Source of the DNA: CAYGLV01 sp964351025
GTDB taxonomy: Bacteria; Actinomycetota; Thermoleophilia; Gaiellales; Gaiellaceae
Length of the DNA: 64,000 nucleotides
Assembly (NCBI GenBank): GCA_964351025.1
Contig: CAYGLV010000001.1
Span: 1-64,000 of the forward strand
Direction of reading: 5' to 3'
Shown: in pieces, positions 40,823 through 51,401 of the stretch
Layout: each line of letters starts with the position of its first letter
Position numbering within the stretch: the stretch's first letter is position 1
The notes under the pieces: model-generated
The model's database searches: none
What the model was told of the DNA's origin: nothing
The model's input: the letters and a program-made list of their open reading frames with translations, nothing else
Program-made: the position numbers and the translations under genes

Positions 40823-42011
40823 CGCTGGCGCACCTGAAGCCGGCGAAGATCTGGCGGCGCTGCGGGTAGTCCCAGTTGCGGAAGGTCGGCCGCGCGACGA
40901 GCGGATCGGTCGCCCACGAGCCGCCTCGCAGCACGCGGTACTCGTCCCCGAAGAAGACCTCGGAGTACTCGGCGTACGGGAAGGCTTCGAAACCGGGGTA
41001 GGGGAGGAAGTGGGAGGACGTCCACTCCCAGACGCCGCCGAGCAGCCGCTCGGCCCCGCACTCTTCGGTCGCGGCCTTCTCCCATTCGGCCTCGGTCGGG
41101 AGCCGCTTGCCGGCCCAGCGCGCGTAGGCGTCGGCCTCGTACCAGGAGACGTGCTGCACCGGCTCGGCTGCAGGCAGCGGCTCGATCTGGCCGAAGCGGC
41201 GTCGCGACCAGCCGGCCCGGCCCTGGATCCAGTACAGCGGGTGCTCCACGGCCTCGGCCTCGCGCCAGGCCCAGCCCGCGGCGCTCCACCAGCGCGGGTC
41301 GCCGTAGCCGCCGTCCTCGACGAACGCGAGGTAGGCGCCGTTCGTGACGGGGTTGCGGTCGAGCCGGAACGCTGGCAGCTCGACGTCGTGCGCAGTGAGC
41401 TCGTTGTCGTACGCCCAGGGCTCGTCGGCGGCGCCGAGCACGAACGGCCCACCGGGAACGAGCACGTCGGGCGGCCCTGCGTCGCTCGCCGGTGCCGGGC
41501 CGGGGGGCGCCGGGTACGGCTGCTCTCGCAGCTGGAGGGTCTGCAGGATCGTCTCGATGTGCTGGAGCTCGTGGGAGACGACGAGCCCGAAGACGTAGCC
41601 GTTCGCGAGCAGCCGGTCGTCCGGGTCGAGCGGCGTCTCGGCGAGCACCTCCAGCGCGGCGCGCCGGACGTCGGCAACGTACGCGCGCGCCTGCTCGGGA
41701 CGCAACATCGGCAGCTCGCCGCGCTCGCTGCGAACGTGGGCGAACGCGTCGTAGAGCTCGTCGTGGCGTTCCTCGAGCGGCGCGCGGCGTCCCACGCGGC
41801 GCAGCAGCCAGAGCTCCTCGAACCAGCCGATGTGGGCGAAGTCCCAGACGAGCGGCGACTGCAGCGGCGAGACCTGCTGCACGAGCTGCTCGTCCGGAAT
41901 GGGCGCAAGCAGCGACTCGATCGCGCTGCGCGCGCGCTCGAGCTCGTCCTTGATCGTCGCCTTCAACTCCGCCTCGCGGCGGCCGCGCTGCGCGGTCGTC
42001 ACCGTGGACAT
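40815..42011 (-). CDS. egtB: Hercynine oxygenase/sulfoxide synthase
   Basis: A 398-residue iron enzyme that joins hercynine to a thiol (gamma-glutamylcysteine or cysteine) with oxygen. The N-terminal DinB-like domain holds the iron-binding histidines: DFAHIGWFEELWL and VSHELQHIETI (HxxxHxE). The C-terminal sulfatase-modifying-factor domain (about 190-398) has RLPTEAEWEKAA, GGVWEWTSSHF and VLRGGSWATD. ATG 42011 was chosen because conserved sequence begins there; no ribosome site is visible, so it may be leaderless. An ABC transporter gene lies divergently 83 bases away. Confidence 0.92.
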   Translation of the reverse strand: MSTVTTAQRGRREAELKATIKDELERARSAIESLLAPIPDEQLVQQVSPLQSPLVWDFAHIGWFEELWLLRRVGRRAPLEERHDELYDAFAHVRSERGELPMLRPEQARAYVADVRRAALEVLAETPLDPDDRLLANGYVFGLVVSHELQHIETILQTLQLREQPYPAPPGPAPASDAGPPDVLVPGGPFVLGAADEPWAYDNELTAHDVELPAFRLDRNPVTNGAYLAFVEDGGYGDPRWWSAAGWAWREAEAVEHPLYWIQGRAGWSRRRFGQIEPLPAAEPVQHVSWYEADAYARWAGKRLPTEAEWEKAATEECGAERLLGGVWEWTSSHFLPYPGFEAFPYAEYSEVFFGDEYRVLRGGSWATDPLVARPTFRNWDYPQRRQIFAGFRCASDA

Positions 42012-42094
42012 GGTGGCACAACGGTTCCTAAACGCCTCCGAATGTTCGCCTTGGTAGCCTCCCGCGTAGGACGTCGGACACCGGGGAGGCACGA

Positions 42095-42832
42095 GTGGAG
42101 AACGAAGAACCTGTCGTCGTCGCGCGGGACGTGACGCGCCGCTACGGGGAGGGCGACACCGCCGTGGACGCGCTGCGCGGGATCTCGCTCGACATCGCCA
42201 AGGGCAAGCTGACAGCCGTGATGGGCCCCTCGGGATCGGGGAAGTCCACGCTCATGCACATCCTCGCCGGCCTCGACAAGCCGACCTCGGGCACCGTCTC
42301 GATCGACGGCAGCGAGCTGACGACGCTCGGCGACAACGACCTGACGAAGCTGCGCCGCCAGCACATCGGGTTCGTCTTCCAGTTCTTCAATCTGCTGCCG
42401 ATGCTGAGCGCGGAGGAGAACGTCCTGCTGCCGCTCTCGATCGCCGGCGAGAAGGTCGACCGCGACTGGTTCGTGGATCTCGTCGGCAAGGTCGGGCTCG
42501 CCGACAGGCTCAAGCATCGCCCGGCCGAGCTCTCCGGCGGGCAGCAGCAGCGCGTCGCGATCGGACGCGCGCTCGTCTCTCAGCCGACCGTCGTCTTCGC
42601 CGACGAGCCGACGGGCAACCTCGACTCGACCACGAGCGGCGAGATCCTCGAACTGCTGCGCGCCTCGGTCGACGAGTACGGGCAGACGACGGTGATGGTC
42701 ACCCACGAGGCGCGCGCCGCCGCCATGGCGGACCGGGTTCTGTTCCTCGCCGACGGGTTGATCGTCCGCGACATGCCGCGCTCGAGCCAGCCGGAGATCT
42801 TGCACGCGATGGAGGCGCTGGCCGGGAAGTGA
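42095..42832 (+). CDS. ABC transporter ATP-binding protein, LolD/MacB type
   Basis: A 245-residue ATPase. Walker A GPSGSGKST near residue 45, Q-loop FVFQFFNLLPMLS, signature LSGGQQQRVAIGRAL, Walker B TVVFADEPTGNLDS, all as in the MacB/LolD family that works with FtsX-type permeases in export or membrane remodelling rather than import. GTG 42095 follows a GGAGG-containing region and lies divergently from egtB. It overlaps the permease gene as GTGA. Confidence 0.87.
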   Translation: MENEEPVVVARDVTRRYGEGDTAVDALRGISLDIAKGKLTAVMGPSGSGKSTLMHILAGLDKPTSGTVSIDGSELTTLGDNDLTKLRRQHIGFVFQFFNLLPMLSAEENVLLPLSIAGEKVDRDWFVDLVGKVGLADRLKHRPAELSGGQQQRVAIGRALVSQPTVVFADEPTGNLDSTTSGEILELLRASVDEYGQTTVMVTHEARAAAMADRVLFLADGLIVRDMPRSSQPEILHAMEALAGK

Positions 42833-45387
42833 TCAGGTTCGCCGTCAGGGGCCTGCTCGGTCGCAAGCTGCGGACGGCTCTCACCGCAGTGGCGATCGTT
42901 CTCGGCGTCGCGATGGTCGGCGGCACGTACGTGCTCACCGACTCGATCTCGAACGCGTTCGACGCGATCATCTCGACGCAGTACGAGGGCACCGACGCGG
43001 TGATCACCGGCAAGTCGGCCTTCGACCTCGGCAACACCGGCCTCTCGACGCCTCCGTCGTTCGACGAGTCGGTGCTGGCGCAGGTGAAGACGCTCCCCGA
43101 TCTTGCCGCCGCCATCGGTGGAGTCGGGGGAGAGGCTCAGCTGATCGGCGAAAACGGCAAAGCGATCGTCTTCGGGGGTGCTCCGAACCTCGGCTTCAGT
43201 GTCGATCCGACGCAGCCGAAGTTCAACACACTCACGCTTGCGAGCGGATCCTGGCCCAGGGCCGGCGAGGTCGTGGTCGACACGGCCACCGCCTCCAAGA
43301 AGAAGCTCGTGGTGGGACAGGACATCGGTGTGCAGGCCCAGGGGCCGGTCGAGCTGCTCCGCATCTCGGGCCTCGTCAAGTTCGGCGCCGTCGACACGAT
43401 CGGCGGTGCGACTCTTGCCGGATTCGATCTCCGGACGGCGCAGCGTCTGTTCGGCAAGCTCGGTCAGCTCGACCAGATACGCGTGGCGGTCAAACCCGGT
43501 GTGGAGCCGTCGAAGCTCGTCGCCGAGATCCAGGCCATCCTTCCCCCAGGGACGCAGGTGAGGACCGGCGACACACAAGCCGACAGCGATTCGGAGGACA
43601 CGAGCAGCTTCATCGGCATCCTGCAGAACATCCTGCTCGCGTTCGGTGGCGCCGCGCTGTTCGTCGGCGCCTTCGTGATCGCGAACTCGCTCTCGATTAC
43701 GATCGCCCAGCGGACGCGCGAGTTTGCGACCCTGCGCACCCTCGGCGCTTCCCGCCGCCAGGTTTTGGGCTCGGTGATCGTCGAAGCGCTCGTGATCGGC
43801 GTGCTCGCCTCGGTCGCCGGCCTGTTCCTCGGACTGGCGCTGGGGAAGGGGCTCTTCAACCTGTTCGACGCAGTCGGGTTCACGCTGCCCAACAACGGCC
43901 TCACGGTCGAGACTCGGACGATCGTGGTCTCGTTGCTCGTCGGGATCGTCGTCACCGTGCTCGCAAGTCTCCGGCCCGCGCTTCGCGCCACCCGTGTGCC
44001 GCCGATCGCCGCAGTCCGTGAGGGCGCCACGCTCCCGCCCGGGCGCTTCCATCGGTTCCGCGCTCTCGGTGCGGCCGGGACGGCGCTGATCGGGCTCGCA
44101 GCGCTCGTCTACGGCCTCTTCGGCAGCGACCTCGGCACGACGCAGGTGCTGCTCTGGATGGGCGTCGGGGCGCTGCTGGTCTTCGTCGGCGTCGCCCTGT
44201 TCTCCGCCCAGCTCGTCGTCCCGATGGCCCATGCCCTAGGCTGGCCCGCCACGAAGGTGGGTGGCGCCGCCGGGATCCTGGCAAGGGACAACGCCCAACG
44301 CAACCGGCAGCGCACCGCTTCGACCGCCTCCGCCCTCATGATCGGCCTCGCCCTCGTGACCCTCGTCGCCACCGTCGCGGCCGGAGTCATCGGGACGTTC
44401 AACGGGGCCGTCGACGATCTCGCCCGCGGCGAGTTCTACGCCATCACAGCCCAGAACAACTTTTCGCCTATCCCCGTCAGCGCCGCCGAGGCCGCCGCGA
44501 AGACACCGGGAGTCGAAACGATCGCGAGCGTCCGCGCCGGTGAAGCCGGCTTGTTCGGCAACTCGCGGGAGGTGACAGCCGTCGAGCCGACGCTCGGGGG
44601 GGTGATCAACCTCGACTGGCAGCAGGGCTCCCAGGCGGTGCTCGCGCAGCTCGGTGTGGACGGCGCGTTCGTGGACGACGGCTTTGCGGGAAACCACGAT
44701 CTCTCGGTCGGCTCGACGTTCGACCTCCTGACCCCGTCCGGGCAGACGCTTGCCTTGACGGTCAAGGGGATCTTCAAGCCACCCGCCGGCGGCTCGCCGT
44801 TCGGGCCCGTGACGATGTCGGCCGCGACCTTCGACCGTTACTACGACCAACCGAGGAACGTCTACACATTCGTGACGATGAGCGGCGGAGTGACCGAGGC
44901 GAACACGGCCGCCCTCGCCGCCGGCCTCGATTCCTTCCCGAACGCGAAGGTGGCCGACGGCGAGCAGTTCAAGAAGGACCAGGCGTCGGGTCTCAAGAAC
45001 GTGCTCAACGTCCTCTACGTGCTCCTTGCACTCTCGGTCCTCGTCAGCTTCTTCGGCATCGTGAACACCCTCGTCCTGACCGTGTTCGAGCGCACGCGCG
45101 AGATCGGGATGCTCAGGGCGATCGGCATGACGCGACGCCAGGTGCGGCGCATGATCCGGCACGAGAGCGTGATCACCTCGCTGATCGGCGCCGCCATCGG
45201 GCTCGTCCTCGGCGTCGCCCTCGCCGCGCTGCTGATCTCGCGCGTGAAGGAGATCAACTTCTTCATGCCGTGGGCTCAGCTCGCCATCTTCCTGCTCGCC
45301 GCGATCGTCGTCGGCATCGTCGCCGCGATCTTCCCTGCGCGCCGCGCCGCCAGGCTGAACCCGCTCGAGGCGCTGCACTACGAGTGA
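42829..45387 (+). CDS. FtsX/MacB-type ABC transporter permease with two FtsX domains
   Basis: An 852-residue permease from GTG 42829. Membrane segments lie near residue 20, then three at about 265-385 and another set near 430-520; the C-terminal set lies at about 725-845, where LRAIGMTRRQVRRMI and FFGIVNTLVLTVFERTREIG mark the FtsX domain. Two extracytoplasmic domains (about 45-245 and 520-715) are periplasmic-type. The partner ATPase is upstream. Substrate unknown; lipoprotein, lipid or antimicrobial efflux are all possible. Ends 49 bases before the convergent malic enzyme gene. Confidence 0.85.
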   Translation: MIRFAVRGLLGRKLRTALTAVAIVLGVAMVGGTYVLTDSISNAFDAIISTQYEGTDAVITGKSAFDLGNTGLSTPPSFDESVLAQVKTLPDLAAAIGGVGGEAQLIGENGKAIVFGGAPNLGFSVDPTQPKFNTLTLASGSWPRAGEVVVDTATASKKKLVVGQDIGVQAQGPVELLRISGLVKFGAVDTIGGATLAGFDLRTAQRLFGKLGQLDQIRVAVKPGVEPSKLVAEIQAILPPGTQVRTGDTQADSDSEDTSSFIGILQNILLAFGGAALFVGAFVIANSLSITIAQRTREFATLRTLGASRRQVLGSVIVEALVIGVLASVAGLFLGLALGKGLFNLFDAVGFTLPNNGLTVETRTIVVSLLVGIVVTVLASLRPALRATRVPPIAAVREGATLPPGRFHRFRALGAAGTALIGLAALVYGLFGSDLGTTQVLLWMGVGALLVFVGVALFSAQLVVPMAHALGWPATKVGGAAGILARDNAQRNRQRTASTASALMIGLALVTLVATVAAGVIGTFNGAVDDLARGEFYAITAQNNFSPIPVSAAEAAAKTPGVETIASVRAGEAGLFGNSREVTAVEPTLGGVINLDWQQGSQAVLAQLGVDGAFVDDGFAGNHDLSVGSTFDLLTPSGQTLALTVKGIFKPPAGGSPFGPVTMSAATFDRYYDQPRNVYTFVTMSGGVTEANTAALAAGLDSFPNAKVADGEQFKKDQASGLKNVLNVLYVLLALSVLVSFFGIVNTLVLTVFERTREIGMLRAIGMTRRQVRRMIRHESVITSLIGAAIGLVLGVALAALLISRVKEINFFMPWAQLAIFLLAAIVVGIVAAIFPARRAARLNPLEALHYE

Positions 45388-45436
45388 TCAGCGGCGCGCC
45401 GCGCCGGCCGGCACGGCGACGCGGCCCTGCAGCGAG

Positions 45437-46855
45437 CTACTGAGCGGGGCGCGGCCGGCGAGCGACGCCGCCCTGCTCGGCGGCCAGGGCGACTGCGGCG
45501 GCGACGGCCGGGGCGACCTCGCGGTTGAAGACGCTCGGCACGATGTACTCCGCCCCGAGCGCGTCATCGGACACGACGGCGGCGATCGCATGGCCCGCCG
45601 CGACCTTCATCTCCTCCGTGATCTGGGAGGCGCGGACGTCGAGGGCGCCCCGGAAGACACCGGGAAAGGCGAGCACGTTGTTGATCTGGTTGGGGTAGTC
45701 CGAGCGCCCGGTCGCGATCACGGCTGCGAAGTCGCCGATCTCCTCCGGCATCACCTCAGGGGTCGGGTTCGCCATGGCGAAGACGATTGCGTCCTTCGCC
45801 ATCGTGCGTACAGCCTCGGCCGAGACGGCGCCGGGGCCTGCGAGGCCGAGGAAGACGTCGGCGCCCGCGAGCATGTCGTTCGCGCTCCCCTGCCGGTTCT
45901 CGGGATTCGTCAGCTCCGCGTAGAGCGCCTTGCTCGCGTCCAGGCCGTCGCGTCCCCTGTGGATCGCGCCGCGGCGGTCGCAGCCGACCACGTCGCGGAC
46001 GCCGGCGTGCAGCAGGATCTTCGACACGGCGACACCGGCGGCGCCGGCGCCGACGACGACGACACGCAGGTCCTCCATCCTCTTGCCCACGACCTTGAGC
46101 GCGTTCACGAGCGCCGCGAGCACGACGATCGCCGTGCCGTGCTGGTCGTCGTGGAAGACCGGGATGTCCAGTGTCTCGCGCAGTCGCCGCTCGATGTCGA
46201 AACAGCGTGGCGCCGAGATGTCCTCGAGGTTGATGCCGCCGAAGACGGGGGCGATCGCGGTCACGATCGCGACGATCTCGTCGGTGTCCTTGGTCGCGAG
46301 GCAGATCGGGAAGGCGTCGACGTTGCCGAACTCCTTGAACAGCATCGCCTTGCCCTCCATCACCGGGATCGCGCCCTCGGGGCCGATGTCGCCGAGCCCG
46401 AGCACGGCGGTGCCGTCGCTGACGACGGCGACCGTGTTGTGCTTGATCGTCAGGTTGAAGACCTTCGAACGGTCCTCGGCGATCGCCATGCAGACGCGGG
46501 CGACCCCCGGGGTGTAGGCCATCGAGAGGTCGTCGCGCGTCTTCAGCGGGTGCTTCGAGACGACTTCGATCTTGCCGCCGAGGTGCATGAGGAACGTCCG
46601 GTCGGAGACATGGTCGACTTCGACGCCGGGGACCGCACGCACGGCCTCGGCGATCTGGTCGATGTGCTCGGTGCTCGCGGCGTTCACCGTGACGTCCCGC
46701 ACCTTCTTGCCCTTCTCGACGCGGACGAGATCGATCGCGCCGAGCGAGCCGCCGGCCTCGCCGACCGCCGCCGCGAGCTTCGCGAAGGCCCCCGGCTCGT
46801 CATCGATCTTGACCCGGATCGTCGCGCTGAAGGAAGCAGAGAGATGCTGCGACAT
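45437..46855 (-). CDS. NAD(P)-dependent malic enzyme with N-terminal ACT domain
   Basis: A 472-residue protein. Residues 10-85 form an ACT domain (ATIRVKIDDEPGAFAKLAAAV), a regulatory ligand-binding module. The malic enzyme follows: VVSDGTAVLGLGDIGPEGA, FHDDQHGTAIVVLAALVNAL (metal and substrate binding), VVVGAGAAGVAVSKILL (nucleotide fold), and IVFAMANPTPEVMPEEI. It decarboxylates malate to pyruvate. ATG 46855 was chosen because the ACT fold begins directly after it; the frame is open further upstream. A fused ACT domain hints at amino-acid control. Confidence 0.88.
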   Translation of the reverse strand: MSQHLSASFSATIRVKIDDEPGAFAKLAAAVGEAGGSLGAIDLVRVEKGKKVRDVTVNAASTEHIDQIAEAVRAVPGVEVDHVSDRTFLMHLGGKIEVVSKHPLKTRDDLSMAYTPGVARVCMAIAEDRSKVFNLTIKHNTVAVVSDGTAVLGLGDIGPEGAIPVMEGKAMLFKEFGNVDAFPICLATKDTDEIVAIVTAIAPVFGGINLEDISAPRCFDIERRLRETLDIPVFHDDQHGTAIVVLAALVNALKVVGKRMEDLRVVVVGAGAAGVAVSKILLHAGVRDVVGCDRRGAIHRGRDGLDASKALYAELTNPENRQGSANDMLAGADVFLGLAGPGAVSAEAVRTMAKDAIVFAMANPTPEVMPEEIGDFAAVIATGRSDYPNQINNVLAFPGVFRGALDVRASQITEEMKVAAGHAIAAVVSDDALGAEYIVPSVFNREVAPAVAAAVALAAEQGGVARRPRPAQ

Positions 46856-46915
46856 CGCCTGCGGCAGTCTAGGCTGCCGGCGCGCTGCGCGTGACGGCAA
46901 CCGACACCGGCGGCC

Positions 46916-48088
46916 TCAGCCCAGCCTGATCACCCCGGCGCCGGCGAGGTCTGCGATCTCGGTCTCCGTGTAGCCCGCCTCGGCGAGCACCTCGGCAGTG
47001 TGCTGTCCGACGAGCGGCGGCTCCGAGCGGAAGCGAACGCGCTCCCCGTCCACCGAGACCGGCGGCGCAACCAGTTCGTGCCCGCCGAGCGCCTGGAGGA
47101 TTCCGAGCGAGCGGGTCTGCTCGTGCGCGGCGACGTCGGCGACATCGAGCACCGGAGAGGCCGGGACTCCGGCGGCCCGCAGGCTGCCGAGAAGCTCCGC
47201 GGTGGGTTGCTCGGCGACGAGCGGCTCGAGGAGCGCGATCAGCTCGTCCCGGTGGTGGACACGGAGCGGGTTCGTCGCGAAGCGAGGATCTCCGGCGAGC
47301 TCAGGGGCGTCGAGGACGTCGCAGAGCGCGGTGAAGAGCCGGTCGTTGCCGGCGACGATCATCAGCTGGCCGTCCGCGGTCGCGAACACCTGATACGGCA
47401 CGATCAGCGGGAAGGCCGAGCCCTGGCGCTCGGGCACCTCCCCGCCGGCGAGCACGGCGGTCAACTGGTAGGGAAGCAGTGACAGCGCAGTCTCGTAGAG
47501 CGACAGGTCGAGTGTCCGGCCGACTCCCTCGTGCAACGCCGCGACGATGGCCAACGCGGCCCATACGCCTGTTCCGATGTCGATCAGAGAGACGCCCACG
47601 CGCACCGGCGGGCGGCCGGGTTCTCCGGTCACGCTCATGATCCCGGCGGCCGCCTGCATGAGCGGGTCGTACCCGGGATCCGCGGCCAGCGGGCCGGTGT
47701 TGCCGAAGGCCCCGATCGTGCAGTAGACGAGACCGGGGTTCCGCGCGCGCACGGTGTCGGGGCCGAACCCGAGCCGCTCGGCCGTTCCTGGCCGCAGGCT
47801 CTGGACGAGCACCGCGGCGCCGTCTGCGAGCCGCAGGAGCACGTCGAGGCCGGCCTCGGTCTTCAGGTCGAGCCCGAGCGAGCGCTTGCCCGCGTTCGCG
47901 GCGAAGAACATCACGCTCCCGCCCTCGAAGAAGCGCGGGCCCCAGTCGCGCGCCTCGTCGCCGCGACCGGGATGCTCGATTTTCACGACATCGGCGCCCA
48001 GCGCGCCGAGGATCTCCGTGCACGTCGGGCCGGCAAGAGAGCTGGTCAGATCGAGCACGCGCACGCCGTCGAGAGGGAGGAAGCTCAC
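46916..48088 (-). CDS. Family III CoA-transferase (CaiB/BaiF type)
   Basis: A 390-residue CoA-transferase. LPLDGVRVLDLTSSLAGPTCTEILG at the N-terminus, ADVVKIEHPGRGDEARDWGP and KRSLGLDLKTEAGLDVLLRL are the family hallmarks. The catalytic Asp is in ADPGYDPLMQAAAG near residue 165. It moves CoA between carboxylic acids. GTG 48088 starts it, divergent from the DedA gene by 41 bases. The substrate is not predictable; acyl-CoA enzymes appear later in the window. Confidence 0.85.
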   Translation of the reverse strand: MSFLPLDGVRVLDLTSSLAGPTCTEILGALGADVVKIEHPGRGDEARDWGPRFFEGGSVMFFAANAGKRSLGLDLKTEAGLDVLLRLADGAAVLVQSLRPGTAERLGFGPDTVRARNPGLVYCTIGAFGNTGPLAADPGYDPLMQAAAGIMSVTGEPGRPPVRVGVSLIDIGTGVWAALAIVAALHEGVGRTLDLSLYETALSLLPYQLTAVLAGGEVPERQGSAFPLIVPYQVFATADGQLMIVAGNDRLFTALCDVLDAPELAGDPRFATNPLRVHHRDELIALLEPLVAEQPTAELLGSLRAAGVPASPVLDVADVAAHEQTRSLGILQALGGHELVAPPVSVDGERVRFRSEPPLVGQHTAEVLAEAGYTETEIADLAGAGVIRLG

Positions 48089-48129
48089 GCCGCCATCATC
48101 GCCGTTCGCGTGTCTGCGAGGATGCAGTC

Positions 48130-48729
48130 GTGTTCCAGGTGGTCATCGACTGGGTGTCCGGCTCCGAGTGGAGCTACCTGATCGTGTTCTCGATCGCCCT
48201 CCTCGATGCCTTCATCCCCGTCGTGCCGAGCGAGACGGTCGCGATCTCAGCCGGTGTGCTCGCTGCCTCCGGAGACCTGAACCTCGGCCTCGTGATCGCG
48301 GCCGCCGCCGCGGGAGCGTGCGCCGGCGACAACGTCTCGTTCGGCATCGGAACGTGGGTCGGCGAGCACACGCTGAAGCGCTGGTTCGGGAGCGGGAAGG
48401 CGCATCAACGGCTGCTCTGGGCCGAGAAACAGCTCGACGAGCGCGGTGGCTACCTGATCGTGATCGCCCGTTTCATTCCGGGTGGCCGCACCGCCACGAC
48501 GTTCGTCTGCGGGTACCTGCCGACCTTTCGCTGGCGCCGCTTCATCGCCTTCGACGTGCTCGCGGCGGCCATCTGGGGGTCGTACACGGCACTGCTCGGG
48601 TACTTCGGCGGCAAGAGCTTCGAAGAAGCCCCGTGGAAGGGCCTGCTCGTCGCGTTCGCGATCGCCAGCGGGATCGCTGTCGGCGTCGAGGTCGTCCGCC
48701 ACCTCAGGCGGCGGGACGCGCCCGCCTGA
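48130..48729 (+). CDS. DedA-family membrane protein
   Basis: A 199-residue membrane protein with four or more hydrophobic segments. SETVAISAGVLAASG and VIARFIPGGRTATTFVCGY, with the F-x-R-x-x-P-x-x-R core, are DedA hallmarks. DedA proteins are lipid scramblase-like carriers needed for envelope integrity. GTG 48130. The RmlD-like gene follows after five bases, so the two are probably co-transcribed. Confidence 0.82.
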   Translation: MFQVVIDWVSGSEWSYLIVFSIALLDAFIPVVPSETVAISAGVLAASGDLNLGLVIAAAAAGACAGDNVSFGIGTWVGEHTLKRWFGSGKAHQRLLWAEKQLDERGGYLIVIARFIPGGRTATTFVCGYLPTFRWRRFIAFDVLAAAIWGSYTALLGYFGGKSFEEAPWKGLLVAFAIASGIAVGVEVVRHLRRRDAPA

Positions 48730-48734
48730 GCCCG

Positions 48735-49474
48735 GTGCGGCTCCACGTCACCGGCGCGACGGGCTTCCTCGGCTCGAAGCTCGTCCGGCTCGCCCCGGGC
48801 GCAACCACAGAGCGGGCTGATGTCCGTGACGCCGACGCGGTCATGAGTCTCTTTCAGCGCCTCCGGCCCGAGGTCGCGATCCACACCGCCTACCGCCAGG
48901 CCGGCCCCGGCGCGTGGGAGACGACCGTCGACGGCGCCGACAACGTCGCCCGCGCGGCGCGCGCCGTGGGCGCCCGGCTCGTCCACCTGTCGACCGACGT
49001 CGTCTTCGACGGTCACAAGGGGAACCCCTATGCCGAAGACGACGAGCCGAGCCCGGTGACGGACTACGGACGGGCGAAGGCCGAGGCCGAGCGGCGCGTC
49101 GCCGTCGCGCACGCGGACGTGCTCGTCGTCCGCACCTCGCTGATCGTGGGCGGCCCGGGGCATGTCCCGTCCAAACACGAGCTGGCCGCCCTCGACCCCG
49201 GGCTGACGTTCTTCACCGACGAGATCCGCAGCCCCGTGCAGGTCGGCGACCTCGCAGCCGCGCTGCTCGAGCTGGCGGCGCTCCCGGTGAGCGGCATCCT
49301 CCATGTCGCCGGCGCCGACGACGTGTCGCGCTTCGAGCTCGCGTGCCTCGCCGCCCGCCGCGAGGTTCGCGGAGCGCCGGCGCCGGCGGGGCGCCCGCTC
49401 GACTGCTCGCTCGACTCGAGCCGCGCGCGGGCGCTGCTCCGCGCGTCCCTGCGCGGCGTGCGTACGGTTCTGGC

Positions 49475-49478
<4 letters not shown>
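48735..49478 (+). CDS. RmlD-like NAD-dependent sugar-nucleotide reductase
   Basis: A 247-residue SDR of the dTDP-4-dehydrorhamnose reductase type. VTGATGFLGSKL at residues 5-16, EVAIHTAYRQAGPGAWETTVDG, VHLSTDVVFDG and DYGRAKAEAERRV (catalytic Y-x-x-x-K) are present. It is shorter than RmlD (about 290), so the C-terminal part is minimal. GTG 48735. Its stop overlaps the YyaL gene as ATGA. A cell-envelope sugar role is inferred only from the family. Confidence 0.75.
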
Positions 49479-51391
<1,913 letters not shown>

Positions 51392-51401
51392 CCTGCCGCC
51401 C

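Noticed and set aside
45391..45402. Perfect 12-bp palindrome GCGGCGCGCCGC between the ABC permease and malic enzyme genes
   Set aside because: It has no loop and no T-tract and is expected at this base composition; too weak to call a terminator or site.
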